Assembly: GCA_024195265.1 (NCBI GenBank)
Contig: JAJLRJ010000005.1
Span: 25,040,855 to 25,104,854, forward strand
Reading direction: 5' to 3'
Source: Dendrophyllia cribrosa
Taxonomy: Eukaryota > Cnidaria > Anthozoa > Scleractinia > Dendrophylliidae
DNA length: 64,000 bases
In this document: in pieces, positions 1 to 11,339 of the stretch
Numbering within the stretch: position 1 is the first letter of the stretch
How the letters are laid out: every line of letters starts with the position of its first letter
Notes under the pieces: model-generated
Database searches by the model: none
Told to the model about the DNA's origin: nothing
What the model saw: only the letters and a program-made list of their open reading frames with translations
Position numbers and translations under genes: made by a program

Positions 1-2150
1 CTTTAAACAAGTTATTGTCGAGTGTTACGTCATTGTTGCAAAAATAGTTTTTTTTTTATGTGAGAGTACGTGCCGAGATCGTTTAGAAGCGGATATTTGC
101 AGCAAGTTCACTTCTTCTAAACAGTCACTTCTAAACAGTTTCTACAAGAACTCCATTATCAAACAGAAAGTATTCGCAATCACTTTACGGTGATAACATC
201 CGGGATATTTTGTCTCAGTTGTCATACTTCGTCAGGCTTCCGGCACAAATAGACAGGTCACGCATGCAGGATTTATGAATTGTAACGTATTTTTCGAACA
301 ATATCAAGAAAAAAAGTTAAAGGCGAGATAAAAAATGGCTTGTCCCTTTCATTTAACGTGACAATACGAATAAGTGCATTTATTCCCTACTGCTGCCATG
401 AGAAAAACCTTTTAATTCTGAGGTCCACACGACGCCGAAATTAAACTTGCTGGTAGTTGCCGGATCTTCCTTGTGAAAGATCTCGTGCCAGGCGTCACTT
501 GAATGTAAAAATACAAAACTGAATGCAAGGCTGGCACTACGGCAAAGGGCAGATTTATTAATGGCCAATATTTCGACTAATAGAACTAGTCTTCCTCAGG
601 GCCAGGGCTATACTGAAAGAAAATATTGTAACGGCTCCTCAAATTTGAAAATTACATGGTTATAAATGATTGGCTAATACATGACATGTAGACAGCACAC
701 TTGTAAACATAAGATAAAAATAATATATGATCATATATAGTATATGATACAAAACTGAGTTCAGCGTTCGTTCGAATTATAACCATTTGCCATAGTGCCA
801 GCCTTGCATTCAGTTTTGTATTCATATGCTGCCATGATTATATATAATTTTTTATGAAAAATCCTGACCGAATGATTTCCTATTATGCTATGGTCACCAA
901 ATTTACACAGGATAATGTTGTCATGAATTCTAGTAACTACAGATACTTTGGTGTCATAATGACGTAACGTGACGTCATTATGACGTCATATGGTCGATTT
1001 TATAGGCTAAAACAGTCTTTCATCAATATTTTCTCAATTTTGAACATATAACAACAAGACTTTAACAGCTACCTATTTGATAAAAGTCTTATGTTTACTA
1101 ACACTGTTGGTGTTGTTAACAATAACAGTGAGGTCATTATGACGTCATATACAATGAAATAACCAACTGAAACGTTCTATAAGGCACATCTCTGAAACAA
1201 ATGGTAGTGTTCATACCAAACTTTCACATATTAATGCAGTAGTAAAAGTTAATGAATTCGTAGACTTTGTTGCTATGGTAACAGCATGTGACGTCATAGA
1301 AGTGATGTGTACATTTTCTTAAAAACTGGAACAGTTAACTCAAAAAAGCTTTCTCAAGTGAAAAGGACATTTTTATGACATTTTGACAATAAATGTTTAG
1401 AGATAATGGAATTACACAGACAGGTAATATACTAGAAATAATTTCCCATTTTATTGTCCGCCATCTTGGATCCGCCATCTTGAATTAGTCCAAACGTGTT
1501 TATTTCGGTAAAAACACCGAAAAATAAAGCAAATGGACTGCTAAAGCTTAGTTTATTGTGGGCAAATGTTTTACAATCCAAAATATGAACCAATAATAAA
1601 ATTATAGAGAGAAACGACCTTTGGTAAAACTTCGATCCGCCATCCTGGATTTTGACATTTCATATTCCACGTTTTCCTAAAATTACCGTTAATTAACCTC
1701 AATTAATAAACAATTATACCGCATAATTTGATCAATTATGGCTAAATTAAGTGGAAAATATTAATTCAATAAGAAAACTTTGAAATAATCTTGATTAAAG
1801 CGAAAAATGCTATTTTGTAAAACATAGGTGTCAAAAAGCGGTTGCTATGGAAACGTCAATGTCGGTGGACAAAGGACGCTAACGGGAAAATATCACCAGA
1901 GAAATTTTAGGAAAAGTCACCAAATTTGGTGGTCATTGCAGTGACCGTTTTGAAACGACACAACTTCAAAGTTCGAGCGGGCTCCAAAAGCCCCCCCCCC
2001 CCCCCGGGTCTGGACATGGTTAATACTAGCAACAATTCACACTGCAGAAACTGGGTTAAGCTCCCTCCGCTTGGGCTTCCTGTGCGGCCTAACCTACCAA
2101 TGATTCCCTTTTATAACTTAAAACAAGTTACGTTCATGATATAGATTTCG
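1..2150 (+). repeat. Dispersed ~2 kb element, copy 1 (left part may be cut by the window edge)
   Basis: Blocks of this stretch recur in the same order at 17588-19200. Both begin CTTTAAACAAGTTATT, pass through a GAGAGTACGTGC block, a TCCGGGATATTTG block, a TTATTCCCTACTG block and an AATGATTTCCT block, and end with a CTGCAGAAACTGGGTTAAGC block followed by GATTCCCTTTTATA and ACAAGT(T/C)ACGTTC. Each copy carries different nested insertions (511-821 here; a MITE, a LINE fragment and a palindrome in the other). No coding capacity is recognisable. A 15-base C run sits at 1991-2005. The class of element is unknown. Confidence 0.6.
511..821. mobile_element. TIR element nested in the copy 1 repeat
   Basis: The ends are inverted: ATACAAAACTGAATGCAAGG at 511 and its complement finishing at 821. 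The arms continue for about 38 bp with few mismatches (GGCTGGCACTA(C/T)GGCAAA). The ~310 bp length and lack of a coding region suggest a MITE. The matching block of copy 2 (18840-18900) lacks it, which supports insertion into a pre-existing repeat. Confidence 0.6.
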
Positions 2151-2345
2151 TTTGGGTGAACATAAACGTTTTATAACAAACTCTTGATATGTTATAACGA
2201 CAATACATTTCAGCAGCAGAGAGGCTCAACCCACCCATTGCAAAGTTACGTATTCAAAAAATATAATAACGGTAAAACCACAACGACAAACCAGTGAAGA
2301 GTACCGGATCTATCGTAGACCTGGATCAGTAAAAATCTTGAAATA

Positions 2346-2623
2346 GTAAAGGTAAAAATGGCAAACTGATCCTTACGGCAAGAAGAAAAGATAGACAGAA
2401 GTGAAATAAAAAAAAAAACAAACAGTAGAATATATTTGCCCGATATTTCGGTTTGTAAAACAAAAATGAATCATAAATGAATTTGTTTTTTAGCCCCCGT
2501 AGAAGGTTTGTTTTACAAACCGAAATATCGGGCAAATATATTCTACTGTTTGTTTTTTTATTTCACTTCTGTCTCTATCTTTTCTTCTTGCCGTAAGGAT
2601 CAGTTTGCCGTTTTTACCTTTAC
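2346..2623. repeat. Long near-perfect inverted repeat (hairpin)
   Basis: Two ~117-120 bp arms (about 2346-2466 and 2507-2623) are near-perfect reverse complements separated by a ~40 bp loop. Matching landmarks are GGCAAACTGATCCTTACGGC on the left and GCCGTAAGGATCAGTTTGCC on the right, and GCCCGATATTTCGG in both orientations. A transcript through it would form a ~118 bp duplex. It is either a foldback transposon or a hairpin-RNA locus; no host transcript is evident. Confidence 0.75.
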
Positions 2624-2696
2624 CATTGTAAAGTTGATTGAAAGTGTTTTTTTGTTTTGATTTACGATTACGATATTGGTGCTGAAATATAAAATA

Positions 2697-2830
2697 CAGT
2701 TGAATCTCCCGTAAGTGACCACCCAAAATACAAAGCCAAGGTGGTCGCTTACGGGAGGGGGTGGTCGCTAAGGGAGGTGGTTGTTGTTAAGGGAGATGGC
2801 CGCTAAGGAGAGGTCAGACCACAGGGGTCT
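2697..2830 (+). mobile_element. Terminal part of a TA-flanked repeat (CAGTTGAATCTCCCG family)
   Basis: It begins TA/CAGTTGAATCTCCCGTAAG and carries several GTGGTCGCTTACGGGAGG-type submotifs. The same end sequence occurs at 19210 (CAGTCGAACCTCC) and inverted at 23615, so this is a solo or truncated copy of that family. The TA before the terminus is compatible with the TA target preference of Tc1/mariner-type elements. The other end was not located. Confidence 0.45.
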
Positions 2831-4378
2831 TAACTTTGATGCTAGCAGTCCCTCTCTGGATTGTTGAGCGGGCGATCAAATAAGCGATCGGCGATCCGAG
2901 CGGAGAGCGAGCGAAAGTAATGCGAACCGAGGGGGCTCTGTCCCAGTTTCCCCTCGGCTCGTTCGCTCGCTCCAGTCTCTCCTAGCTTGTTTTCGAACCT
3001 GTGCCGATTTCAGATATTTTCGCGTCTTGAAGCAAATAAACACTTCTAGACAAGTTGTAGTCTCTATATTTATTACACAGCAAGCGACAAATTCGTCATC
3101 TGTTATTGGAAATACACTGTTGCTATTGCACAATCGAATGTCTCGGATCACATGATCAAAAGTTGCTTTGTTCAGTTATATTTTTTTTAAAGCTGTTGTA
3201 ATACATTGATGAATTTACATCAGCAGATTTTGAAGAGGAAGAAGAAGAAATGGACGAGGACTGAACGTTGAGCGAGCCGAAACTTCCATCACAATGTGCT
3301 GCGCTATGCAATTGGGGTGCACAACACATTCAGTTTTTTTGTTTTTGCAGCTGATTAGATCGATCCCTGCGCCGAAGCACCAGAACTGCATTTCTTACAT
3401 TATAGACAAGTAAAGTTTTTTCGGTTGCAAAGAGACAACAGGTTATATCACCCATTAATTCTTTCAGTTGAGTATGTCTCTTTTTACTACATGTACTTAA
3501 CATAAATTGAAATGCAGTGGACTGTCTTTGTAGAACTATAATGCCTGTGTTCTGCCAATTTGGTTTACGTCTTTAAATTAACTAATTTTCGTTTCCCTTG
3601 AAGGTTCGGGAAATCGAATTTCTGCTGTACATGTAATAAAATGACTCTCTGTAAAAAGAAAAGAAAATACAGAAGGAAAAAACTAATAAAATATCATAAA
3701 AAAACATACTCATTAAAAACAATCTCAAAATGTCTAGAAGAAGAAATGCAAAATTAAAAAAAATAGAAAATAAAACGATTTAAAGGTTTACATTTGAAGT
3801 AAGAAATGCAAGAAACGAGAAACTTGTTATTAAAACCTGGTTAACACGACGAGCTCTATTGTTCCGCGGCATTTCGCTTTCCCCACATAAGTGAAGTCCT
3901 TTATTCATACCAATTAAAAAAAAATTGCCCCCTGAAAGGAGACATTTGCTCCGGGCGTGCGCGTTACTAAAATGAACTATTGCCCATGCGCAGTTGAGCT
4001 CGAACGGCCTGGGCGCTAGTCCGCGCAAGTCACCAATAGAAGCCAAAATGGGCTCAGTCGAAGCATATTGCACTGAAAAAATGGCAAAATGACAGGGTTT
4101 TTTCGCTCCAACTAAATCACATTTCCCACCAAAATGTTCATCAGATCCTAGTCTCTTCAAAGCCGAGTGTGGTCGTTTACATTACGCTTATTAAAATGAG
4201 TTATACCGCTAAAAGCGATGACCGCGCGGTTGAACTCCATACAAGCCTTTACGTGACATTTGTTAATTCAAGGTCAAAATGACGGGACTTTTTTTTTAAG
4301 TTATTAAAATATTTTAACGTTCCCAGATAGAATAATAACTAAATTACTGGAATCCGAGTGTGGATTTCCGAAAACTAA
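2831..4378. other. Gene-free stretch
   Basis: No coding exon, RNA gene or clear transposon boundary is recognised. A GC-rich block near 2870-3000 (CGCTCGCTCCAGTCTC) resembles 42930-43020, so at least part is dispersed repeat. 3630-3780 is A-rich and low in complexity. Short open frames here lack domain character. Confidence 0.4.
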
Positions 4379-4540
4379 GGGCCTGGTCGCACTACAGTCA
4401 AAAACAAAAATTAGCCCGTGCAAAAGTCGAGGAAAACAAAAGAAACCGCTCCGGTGGACACGCTTTTTATGGAATGTTTTTGTTTTTATGTCATTTTGCG
4501 CGGGCTAATTTTTGTTTTTGACTTAAGTGCGACCAGGCCC
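4379..4540. mobile_element. MITE with ~40 bp TIRs
   Basis: A 162 bp element whose ends are inverted: GGGCCTGGTCGCACTACAGT at the left, and ACTTAAGTGCGACCAGGCCC at the right. The arms extend through AAAACAAAAATTAGCCCG. No coding sequence. The terminal sequence style matches short non-autonomous DNA transposons; the superfamily is not assigned. Confidence 0.7.
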
Positions 4541-6002
4541 AAATTCATAAATGGGCGAAATTTTGATTTTTCCTTCAAAAAATGGCGTTTTCGCTGTGAT
4601 TTTAAGGGTCAAATTGGGGCTCTGGGGACGAGTTAAAAAATTAGAGGCAAATGTCATCCAATTTTTTGCCATGACTAATTAAGTTTCAGTTACCGTTCGG
4701 AACCAAATTTTTGCGAGAATCAAATTTTACGAATTGTCGATGTTTTTAATTTTGCGGGGATATAATTTTTGCGATTTTTGAGACGAATTTTTTTTTTGAA
4801 CAATTCGTAAGTAACACTTTGCACTTAATCAACTAATTTTGACAACTGTATTTGAAACGAAAATTACATAAAGTGAACATGATTCATGGTGTAATGAATC
4901 TACTCTCTCGTTAAAAGATACCCTGCAGTCCCTTCTGCACATGATCCTCGCCTAATGTTTTGTGAGATTCACACGATGGAATGTCAGTTTACCTTCCACT
5001 TAACTGCAGAAAACATCCGTTTAATGTGTTGCTGGTAATGTTATCTTTAACTGTCCGATCTTTAATTGCTTCAGCACCGCTTCGTTTCAACTCATCGACA
5101 GTAGAATGGAAGCTTACTTTTGCAAGCTTTCCTATCCATAATGGCGGACATTCAGCTTCTGATAAGCTGACTTAATATTTGCGTCATGTGAGTAGTCACA
5201 AAGTGTAACGTATCGTCAAACTCCAAAACAACAATTGTAAACAAACTCCAAGCGTGCACACTAGAGATTGCAGGGTCTCTATAAAGGAATCGAAGGTACT
5301 GGTAATCATCTCTATTGTAGTTGTCTTCCCAGCCTCCGTTTCTGCTTCAAGCTCAACTAGCTTTCAGTCTCGACCGATTACGAGCCCAAGCAAATATCTC
5401 TTTATACTAGAATTGTACACATATTTGGGTTTACAGACCGTGCGAAGATGGAGGATTCCAAATTTTGCTTAATTAAGAAAACCTAAATTCACCTGCACGA
5501 GTGCGTAAAACATCTAATGAGGAACTCGGGAAAAACTATTGTAAATATGCCAAATTCAAAACTGAGGTTTTCACGGAGGCCCACGCCAAGGTTAGCAACA
5601 ACTCCGAAGTATGTCTACCGTGGAAACTATCGTTAACAAAAACACACACAACTTAGAATAACAGTTCAAATCTGCAGAATACAAACGACAACAGTTACCG
5701 TATGTTGTAAACCAAAGAGAGCAGGTAATAAACTAAACATATTTCAATAATGGTTCAACAATGTTAGTCTATCACAATATAACGATAAGCGTTGATTTTA
5801 GTCCTGGTGGATCCAAAGTAGATTGCCAGCTAAATAGATCGCTTTCTTGTCTAGAATGTTGCCATCAATGCCATTTTCCATTAAATGATGACACAGCTTG
5901 GAAATGTCAGTGGTGAAGGAATTTTTGCGCAAAAACGTTCGGGGAAACTCATTTTTTGCGTTACAGGGAACTCATTATCTAACTGTAGCAACAGATAGAT
6001 TT
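4541..6002. other. Gene-free stretch
   Basis: AT-rich non-coding sequence. No exon pair, RNA gene or bounded transposon was recognised. Several short frames (for example 4981-5472, plus strand) lack recognisable domains or supporting splice signals. Confidence 0.4.
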
Positions 6003-6175
6003 GCTAACCCTTAAACTCCCAAGAGTGCTAAAAAATAAAGAAAAATTCCAAATTTCATTTTATAAAATATTGTAAAACAAAATGAATGGTCCATTGCAAA
6101 AGTACTGCCGAAGTGGTTTTATTTGAATGGTCAGATCATGGGATTTCGTCAACAGATACAAATGTTAGAACAGCA
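6003..6175 (+). repeat. Dispersed repeat, copy A
   Basis: Homologous to the reverse complement of 33100-33250 and, in part, to 43120-43190. Shared landmarks are TTAA(A/C)CTCCC at one end, a CATTTT(A/G)TAAAATATT block, and ACTGC(C/T)GAAG(T/A)GGTTT followed by ATTTGAATGG and GGATTTCGT. It lies 3' of the minus-strand HEPN/NB-ARC gene and supplies that strand with a candidate AATAAA (complement at 6118-6123), about 560 bp past the stop codon. Confidence 0.55.
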
Positions 6176-6678
6176 CTACATGTCTCCACAATTGACTCTG
6201 GGAGTGAAAGGAGTAAACGATATTCTAGCGATATTCCTGCTAGTTTTGTTGTCATCGATTGAGCAACGTCTCGACATCCCCTTCCACGACGACGACGTGA
6301 GCAGTTGTATTAGTAATGTCGCGTTTTCGTGAGTCTTTAGCAGAGCCGGCAGAAAAGAGGTACAATCTTCTCGCCCATTTTCGCAGTTGCAAGTTGAAAG
6401 TGGTTTACGCGTACGAGAGAGAGTTTGTTTCAGCTAGTTTGCCTTTTGTTAGTAGCTCCTGATCATGACAAGCATTATCTCAGACATCGCTACTGAGGAA
6501 TCCGAAATCAAGGAAGGCATACCATGAAAACGACAGGAAACGCTCCTCAAAAGATATTTCGAAAAGAACATTGAATGTTAAGACCCATCAAAATGTGTCC
6601 GGCAATTGAATTATACAAGAGCTAGACAGTTACATAATAACTCGCACCTATTCGTGACGATGACAGACATCACCGCCC
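6176..6678. other. Likely 3' flank/UTR of the minus-strand gene
   Basis: No coding exon or transposon boundary is seen. It lies directly downstream of the minus-strand stop codon at 6679-6681, so some of it is probably 3' UTR. This is inferred from position only. Confidence 0.3.
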
Positions 6679-9600
6679 TCACCACTTCTGCACTGGAGGG
6701 AACTCATGAGTGAATATCTGAAGGGTTTTGCCGTTTTTGAATGCCGCCCAACAATACAACTTTTTGCTGAGGTACATACTGGTGCCCATCATTCCGCACT
6801 CCATGATTAAATGGAAGAGCCGTGGCTGATTAGTGGCTGTAAAATCTACGTGGCGACTGCGATCATAAACAAAAATTCTGGCCTTGTCCGGATTGTAATC
6901 ATCACTGACATATCCATTTCCATCAAGGCACTGCACGCGATCAATCAACCCCTCGCCCGTTTGCATTTTAACAATAAAACGCGTTCCATCTTGTGGTGGA
7001 GGGGACGCATAGGCTAGGCCAGTAGGTTCCAGACCTGGATGAGTTGAAGAAATGTACATGTAAGCCTTTCCCGCAGGGGGGATATTAACTAGTAAGGAGA
7101 CTTCGATGACGTTTCTTTGACCTGTAGCTTGGCAAATGTACTTATGCCTTCCCCAGTGAAGTGTCTGGCATTCCTTTCCACAATACCTTGCTGTTCTACA
7201 ACGCTGACAATATTTTAAAGCAGCGTGGCTTCGAAAGCAATAGGCGCTGATTGGTTTTGAGACTGTTCTCTGTACCTGGTTTTGATTTTTGCAATTTTGA
7301 AAACAGCGGTTGTTGAAATTGAACTCACATGTTACCACATTGGGAAGAGAAATTTCCACATCCACCACTAAGTTACTCTCATCTGTCAGCTGATCTGTGG
7401 TCAGTCCCGCATGCAGTTTCTTCTGACTGTCTAGTAATTGCTCTAGAAACAGGGATTTTAAAGGACTTGGAAAAGAATAAAATGCAAAGTATCGCAGTCC
7501 TTCGTGGAAGGCTGGTCCACAGTTATCATGAATGACATTGTTTTCTACAACACAGGCGGGCTTTCCTGGACTTTGTTTGCCCACTCTTATACCACCCATT
7601 TTGTTGCTGCAAATCTCGTTGCCCTCGTAGTGACCACCCGAGTTGCACTGCACCCAGACTCCCCACCAGTAGTTTTCAAATACCATATTTCTCTGAAAAA
7701 GTACGTAATTTGCGCAGTATGATACACGGATACCATATCCGCCATTATGGTAGATTTTGTTATCTTGTATAACTACAGCTGAAGATGAATCTGGATGTCC
7801 AGCGACAATAATACCTTCGTATCTGTTATCATAAATTTCGCAACGAGTCACCTTTGCTGCTTTTGCCAAGACAAATCCCACAAGAGTACCGTCCACGTGG
7901 ATGCCTTCAGTGTTTCCATGAACAAGACATTCATGGACCGCTAAACAACCGCCGCCTAATACTTTAATCCCAGCTGAATGTGTTGGTGTGCTCCCGTTTC
8001 CACTTATGCGGCATTTTATTAAGGTGGCTAAGGAGTGAGGTCCAATTACTATTATCCCACCACCCTTGCTATTTTTTATTTTGCATTGAAGCAAAACAGC
8101 CGTTCCTTCAACTTTAATGGCTTGCGTGTCTACTGAGGTACACTGGAATTTGCAACGATTGAAATGAACGTTTGCACGGGGCAAAACAGAAACACCACGC
8201 TTCGTTTCAAAGTTTATATTTTGAAAATAACAATTATTCCCCAGATGCAAAACCTTGTCACTTGTTACCATAGCATCCTGGACATTGTTAATCGCAACAA
8301 GACTGCTATCCAATATTGAGCCGGGAATAAGGCTGATCTCATACTGACCATTTTGCAGCAACAAAATGCTCTTCCTTGTGAAAGGATTCAGGTTTCGTCT
8401 TAGAGCATCATTCAAAGTTTCCGTAGAGTCAACATCTGCCCAGTTTCCGTCCAGATCTTTGAACACACCTGTGAAAGCCTCATATCGTCGGCAACATGCT
8501 GCGTTGTGATAAAATGCTATGGCTGCGGAACATAAAGAAGGAAGTTCTCTTTTAAGTCCACTTAAAGCCAAGGCCTTTCTTGTGTGTCCTTTCCAACAGT
8601 TGGGCATAATGTTGATATACTCCTCGGAATCTCGAAGACATTCTTCATACTTTCGCAGTTTGAAATAAGCAGTTGCTCAATTGTTAAGAAGGCGTGGATC
8701 CAGATGTTTTGTCCCCTTACTTGCTTCCAGTGCTTCTGTGTACTTTTCAACGGCTTCTTTGAATCGTCCATCTTTGAAAAAGGCGTTTCCTTGTAAACGA
8801 ATCTCATCTTTCAAATTACCTTGCTGCTCTTCATCATTTGTAAGTTTCGGATTCTCAACTTGGGAAAGAGATGAGTACAAAATAATTTTCTGTAACAGTT
8901 GAGGAAGAGGCAAAGTATGAGGAAATGGCTTTCTTAACTCGTCGACAGTAATGGCCACGCTATCAGTTCTACACCATTCCAGGATTTGAAATGCAAGTCC
9001 TTCAGCGTCCTTGGCTTCCTCCTGATGGCCATGAACGCTTAACTGAACTGCGTTTTCATACACAACGCGAGAAGCCTCGTGAGTTAAAACAACTGTTTTA
9101 ACATCCCTGCCGATGTCTTGCTGATCCAGAAAGGACTTCAGATGTTGTTGTATCACAGAAGCATGACTGGTTAACTTCGACCAAAAATGGAACAAAGAAG
9201 GGTTCGTCACAGAAGCAGATGGTTGATTTTGTACACTTGATGTAACATCCACAAGGATTTGGTCTGGTGAAGGGCAACCACGAAAGGACTGATGAAGTAG
9301 TCTCACCGCTCTAAGCAATGACGAAGCGGTTTCTTCAACGCTCATTCTGTTGCGAATGACCTCCTGAACCAAACGGTGCAAGCTAAGGGATCCGGATGTG
9401 GAGCCCTTCCTTTGAAAAAGTGAAAACTTAGTCAAAATTTCTACGATGTGGTTTTTCATCAGAGGAAGATTCCCACTTTGATGAGATGGAACTTCAGCAG
9501 AAAGAAGTGGAGAGTTGATCAGCTCTTCCTGAATTTCATTCGGTTCCAAAAACGCTGCCGCTTGCACAAATCTGGATGCTACTTCTCCATGTGGTGATTT

Positions 9601-10832
9601 TCTGACGTATTCAAAATTTAAAAGCCACGTGGTGTGCACTGCCAGTCGATTTTTAGACTCGAAATCCCAGAATGGTTTCGCCCGCGGATGCTGACTTAAC
9701 AAATGTAATCGCTGAATTTTGTACTCCTGAAGATAGTTACTGATTGAGCACTGAAGGGCTTTGATATGAGCACCGGCTTGTTCTAAAGCAAGAGGTAGAC
9801 AGCCTAGCTCACGAACCAGCTCATCTAACTCTACCTCTTTCTCCGTAGTGGTGGCACCACTTCGAGCAACAAGAAACCTCTTTGCTTCATCTTCTGAAAA
9901 AGCGAAAACCTCAAAACAAATGGATGGCTCAAGATCCGTAGTCTCGCAAACTTCTTTTGGTTCACGTCTTGTTGTAAGCAGGACATGACCCCTTGCCTGT
10001 CTTCTCCACTGGCCAGACACAACTCTGTGCATTTGTTCAGAGAGGTTTAATTGGTCGACATCATCAAGAACCAACAACCAGGGTCTCTTCCGCTTAGAGA
10101 TCCACGTTAGAGTTTTGGACAGCGTCAGATCGAACGAATTTGCCTGAATTCCTAAACGCAAGGCCAGGTAAGTAACGGAGTTTTCAAACTTTTTGTCATC
10201 CTCCATGGAGATCCAAAATACGCCTCCATCGTAGTCGGCTTTACGTTTCCATGAAAAGCGAGCTGCCAAGGTCGTCTTTCCGCATCCCCCAAGACCGCAC
10301 AAAGCAGACATCTTCAATGCCTTACATTCGTCAAATGATAGGCATTTTTCAAGGTTTTCAATTTCTTTTTCTCTACCTGTAAACCATTTACTTTGTATAG
10401 GTGCATCAAACACAGTCGCGTCGAGATCGTCTGAACAGTCTAAAGGTGACATACTAACCACTGCAGTCGTCAACATATCTAAATCTCTCTGCATAATTGA
10501 GCTTTTGGCATCCAAAGTTTTACAGAGGCTGTGCACTTCCTGTGTCGTTTCCGAATGCATCTTCTGTTTTTTGTCCTTCGTACTCATCTCTGCTTTCATG
10601 ATGGCTTGATTCTCCTTGAGGTCTTCACAAGTTTTCTCTAGAATGGATAGTTTTTCTTGAATTGCGACAATGGCCCTATCAAGTTCAGACTTAAATAAGT
10701 CAAGAGTCGCGCGTATGTTCTTATCTTGTTGTTCTTGATAATCATCCATTGAGTCAGAAAGTTGTTGAACTTCCTTGCGTATCAGATGAAGGAGGGTGTC
10801 GTCAAGCGGTTTACCAAGACATATGTCTAGTC
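6679..10832 (-). pseudogene. Exon 2: coiled coil, NB-ARC, TPR, parallel beta-helix and MYND, interrupted by TGA
   Basis: The acceptor TTTTTTAACAG precedes the exon at 10832, and its first two bases complete a Gly codon with the last G of exon 1. Upstream of the stop: coiled coil, NB-ARC (GLGGCGKTT, LLVLDDVD) and the first TPR (IRLQGNAFFKDGRFKEAVEKY). After the stop: TPR continuation (AYFKLRKYEECLRDSEEYI), then repeated 22-25-residue turns with GI(I/R/H)V motifs typical of PbH1 right-handed beta-helices, then the MYND-type cysteine/histidine pattern YCQRC-x5-C-x3-C-x7-H-x3-C. MYND fingers bind proline-rich peptides. Beta-helices of this sort also occur in FBXO11-type proteins. The exon ends at TGA 6681-6679. 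If a downstream Met were used, 8607 would start a 642-residue beta-helix-MYND protein. Confidence 0.82.
8677..8679 (-). other. In-frame TGA interrupting the TPR domain
   Basis: The minus strand reads AAC AAT TGA GCA ACT GCT. TPR consensus has N-R-A at this position, and CGA to TGA is a single C-to-T change at a CpG. The frame is identical on both sides, with no indel and no consensus intron around it. The following base is G, not the CTA associated with efficient TGA readthrough in animals, so programmed readthrough looks unlikely. Confidence 0.85.
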
Positions 10833-11339
10833 CTGTTAAAAAAGAGACGTAGGAAAAGCAAATATAAGACAAAGGACTTTTACTTTCAGTGGAATAGTAA
10901 CTTGCACTAGTGAGTCATGCCTTCAGTGGTAACCTTTTGGTTAAAAGATGGATAGTCTTCATGAATGTTTAGTTAGCTACGTGTAGAAATAACCGACTTT
11001 TTTGTGGATATAATGGATATAAGTAATGGATATCGACAGACGTACCTTATACTTACAATGTATATGGACAATAATAATATAAAAAAAAATTACTAAGCAA
11101 AAAGGATAGTTTGATAAGGAGCTAGCGAATGAACACGAGGTCCCGACGAGGCAAACCCCACTATATGTAATTACTAACACATAATAAATTATACTAATAC
11201 TGAATAAAATACTAATAAGATACAAAAGTTAATAACTTCATAGCTAACAAATATTCTCAGCAGCAAAAAGGTCTGCCAAGATACAGCCTTTGTTAAAACC
11301 ACCCCTAGTTACTTCTTAAACAACTGATCCAGAACGTAC
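10833..11339 (-). other. Intron between the HEPN and NB-ARC exons
   Basis: 507 bp, donor GTACGT and acceptor TTAACAG on the minus strand, phase 1. It is AT-rich with no recognised nested gene. The short open frame within 10977-11225 lacks domain features and is ignored. Confidence 0.8.

Noticed and set aside
3780..4160. 126-residue open frame on the minus strand
   Set aside because: No domain, AT-rich, in repeat-like intergenic sequence.
8677..8679. Programmed stop-codon readthrough or selenocysteine
   Set aside because: The base after TGA is G rather than the CTA context, and the position expects arginine, not cysteine or selenocysteine. No SECIS-like element was recognised in the 3' flank by eye.
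8677..8807. An intron that would bypass the TGA in the NB-ARC/TPR gene
   Set aside because: The TPR aligns continuously across the stop in the same frame, and no convincing donor and acceptor pair surrounds it.
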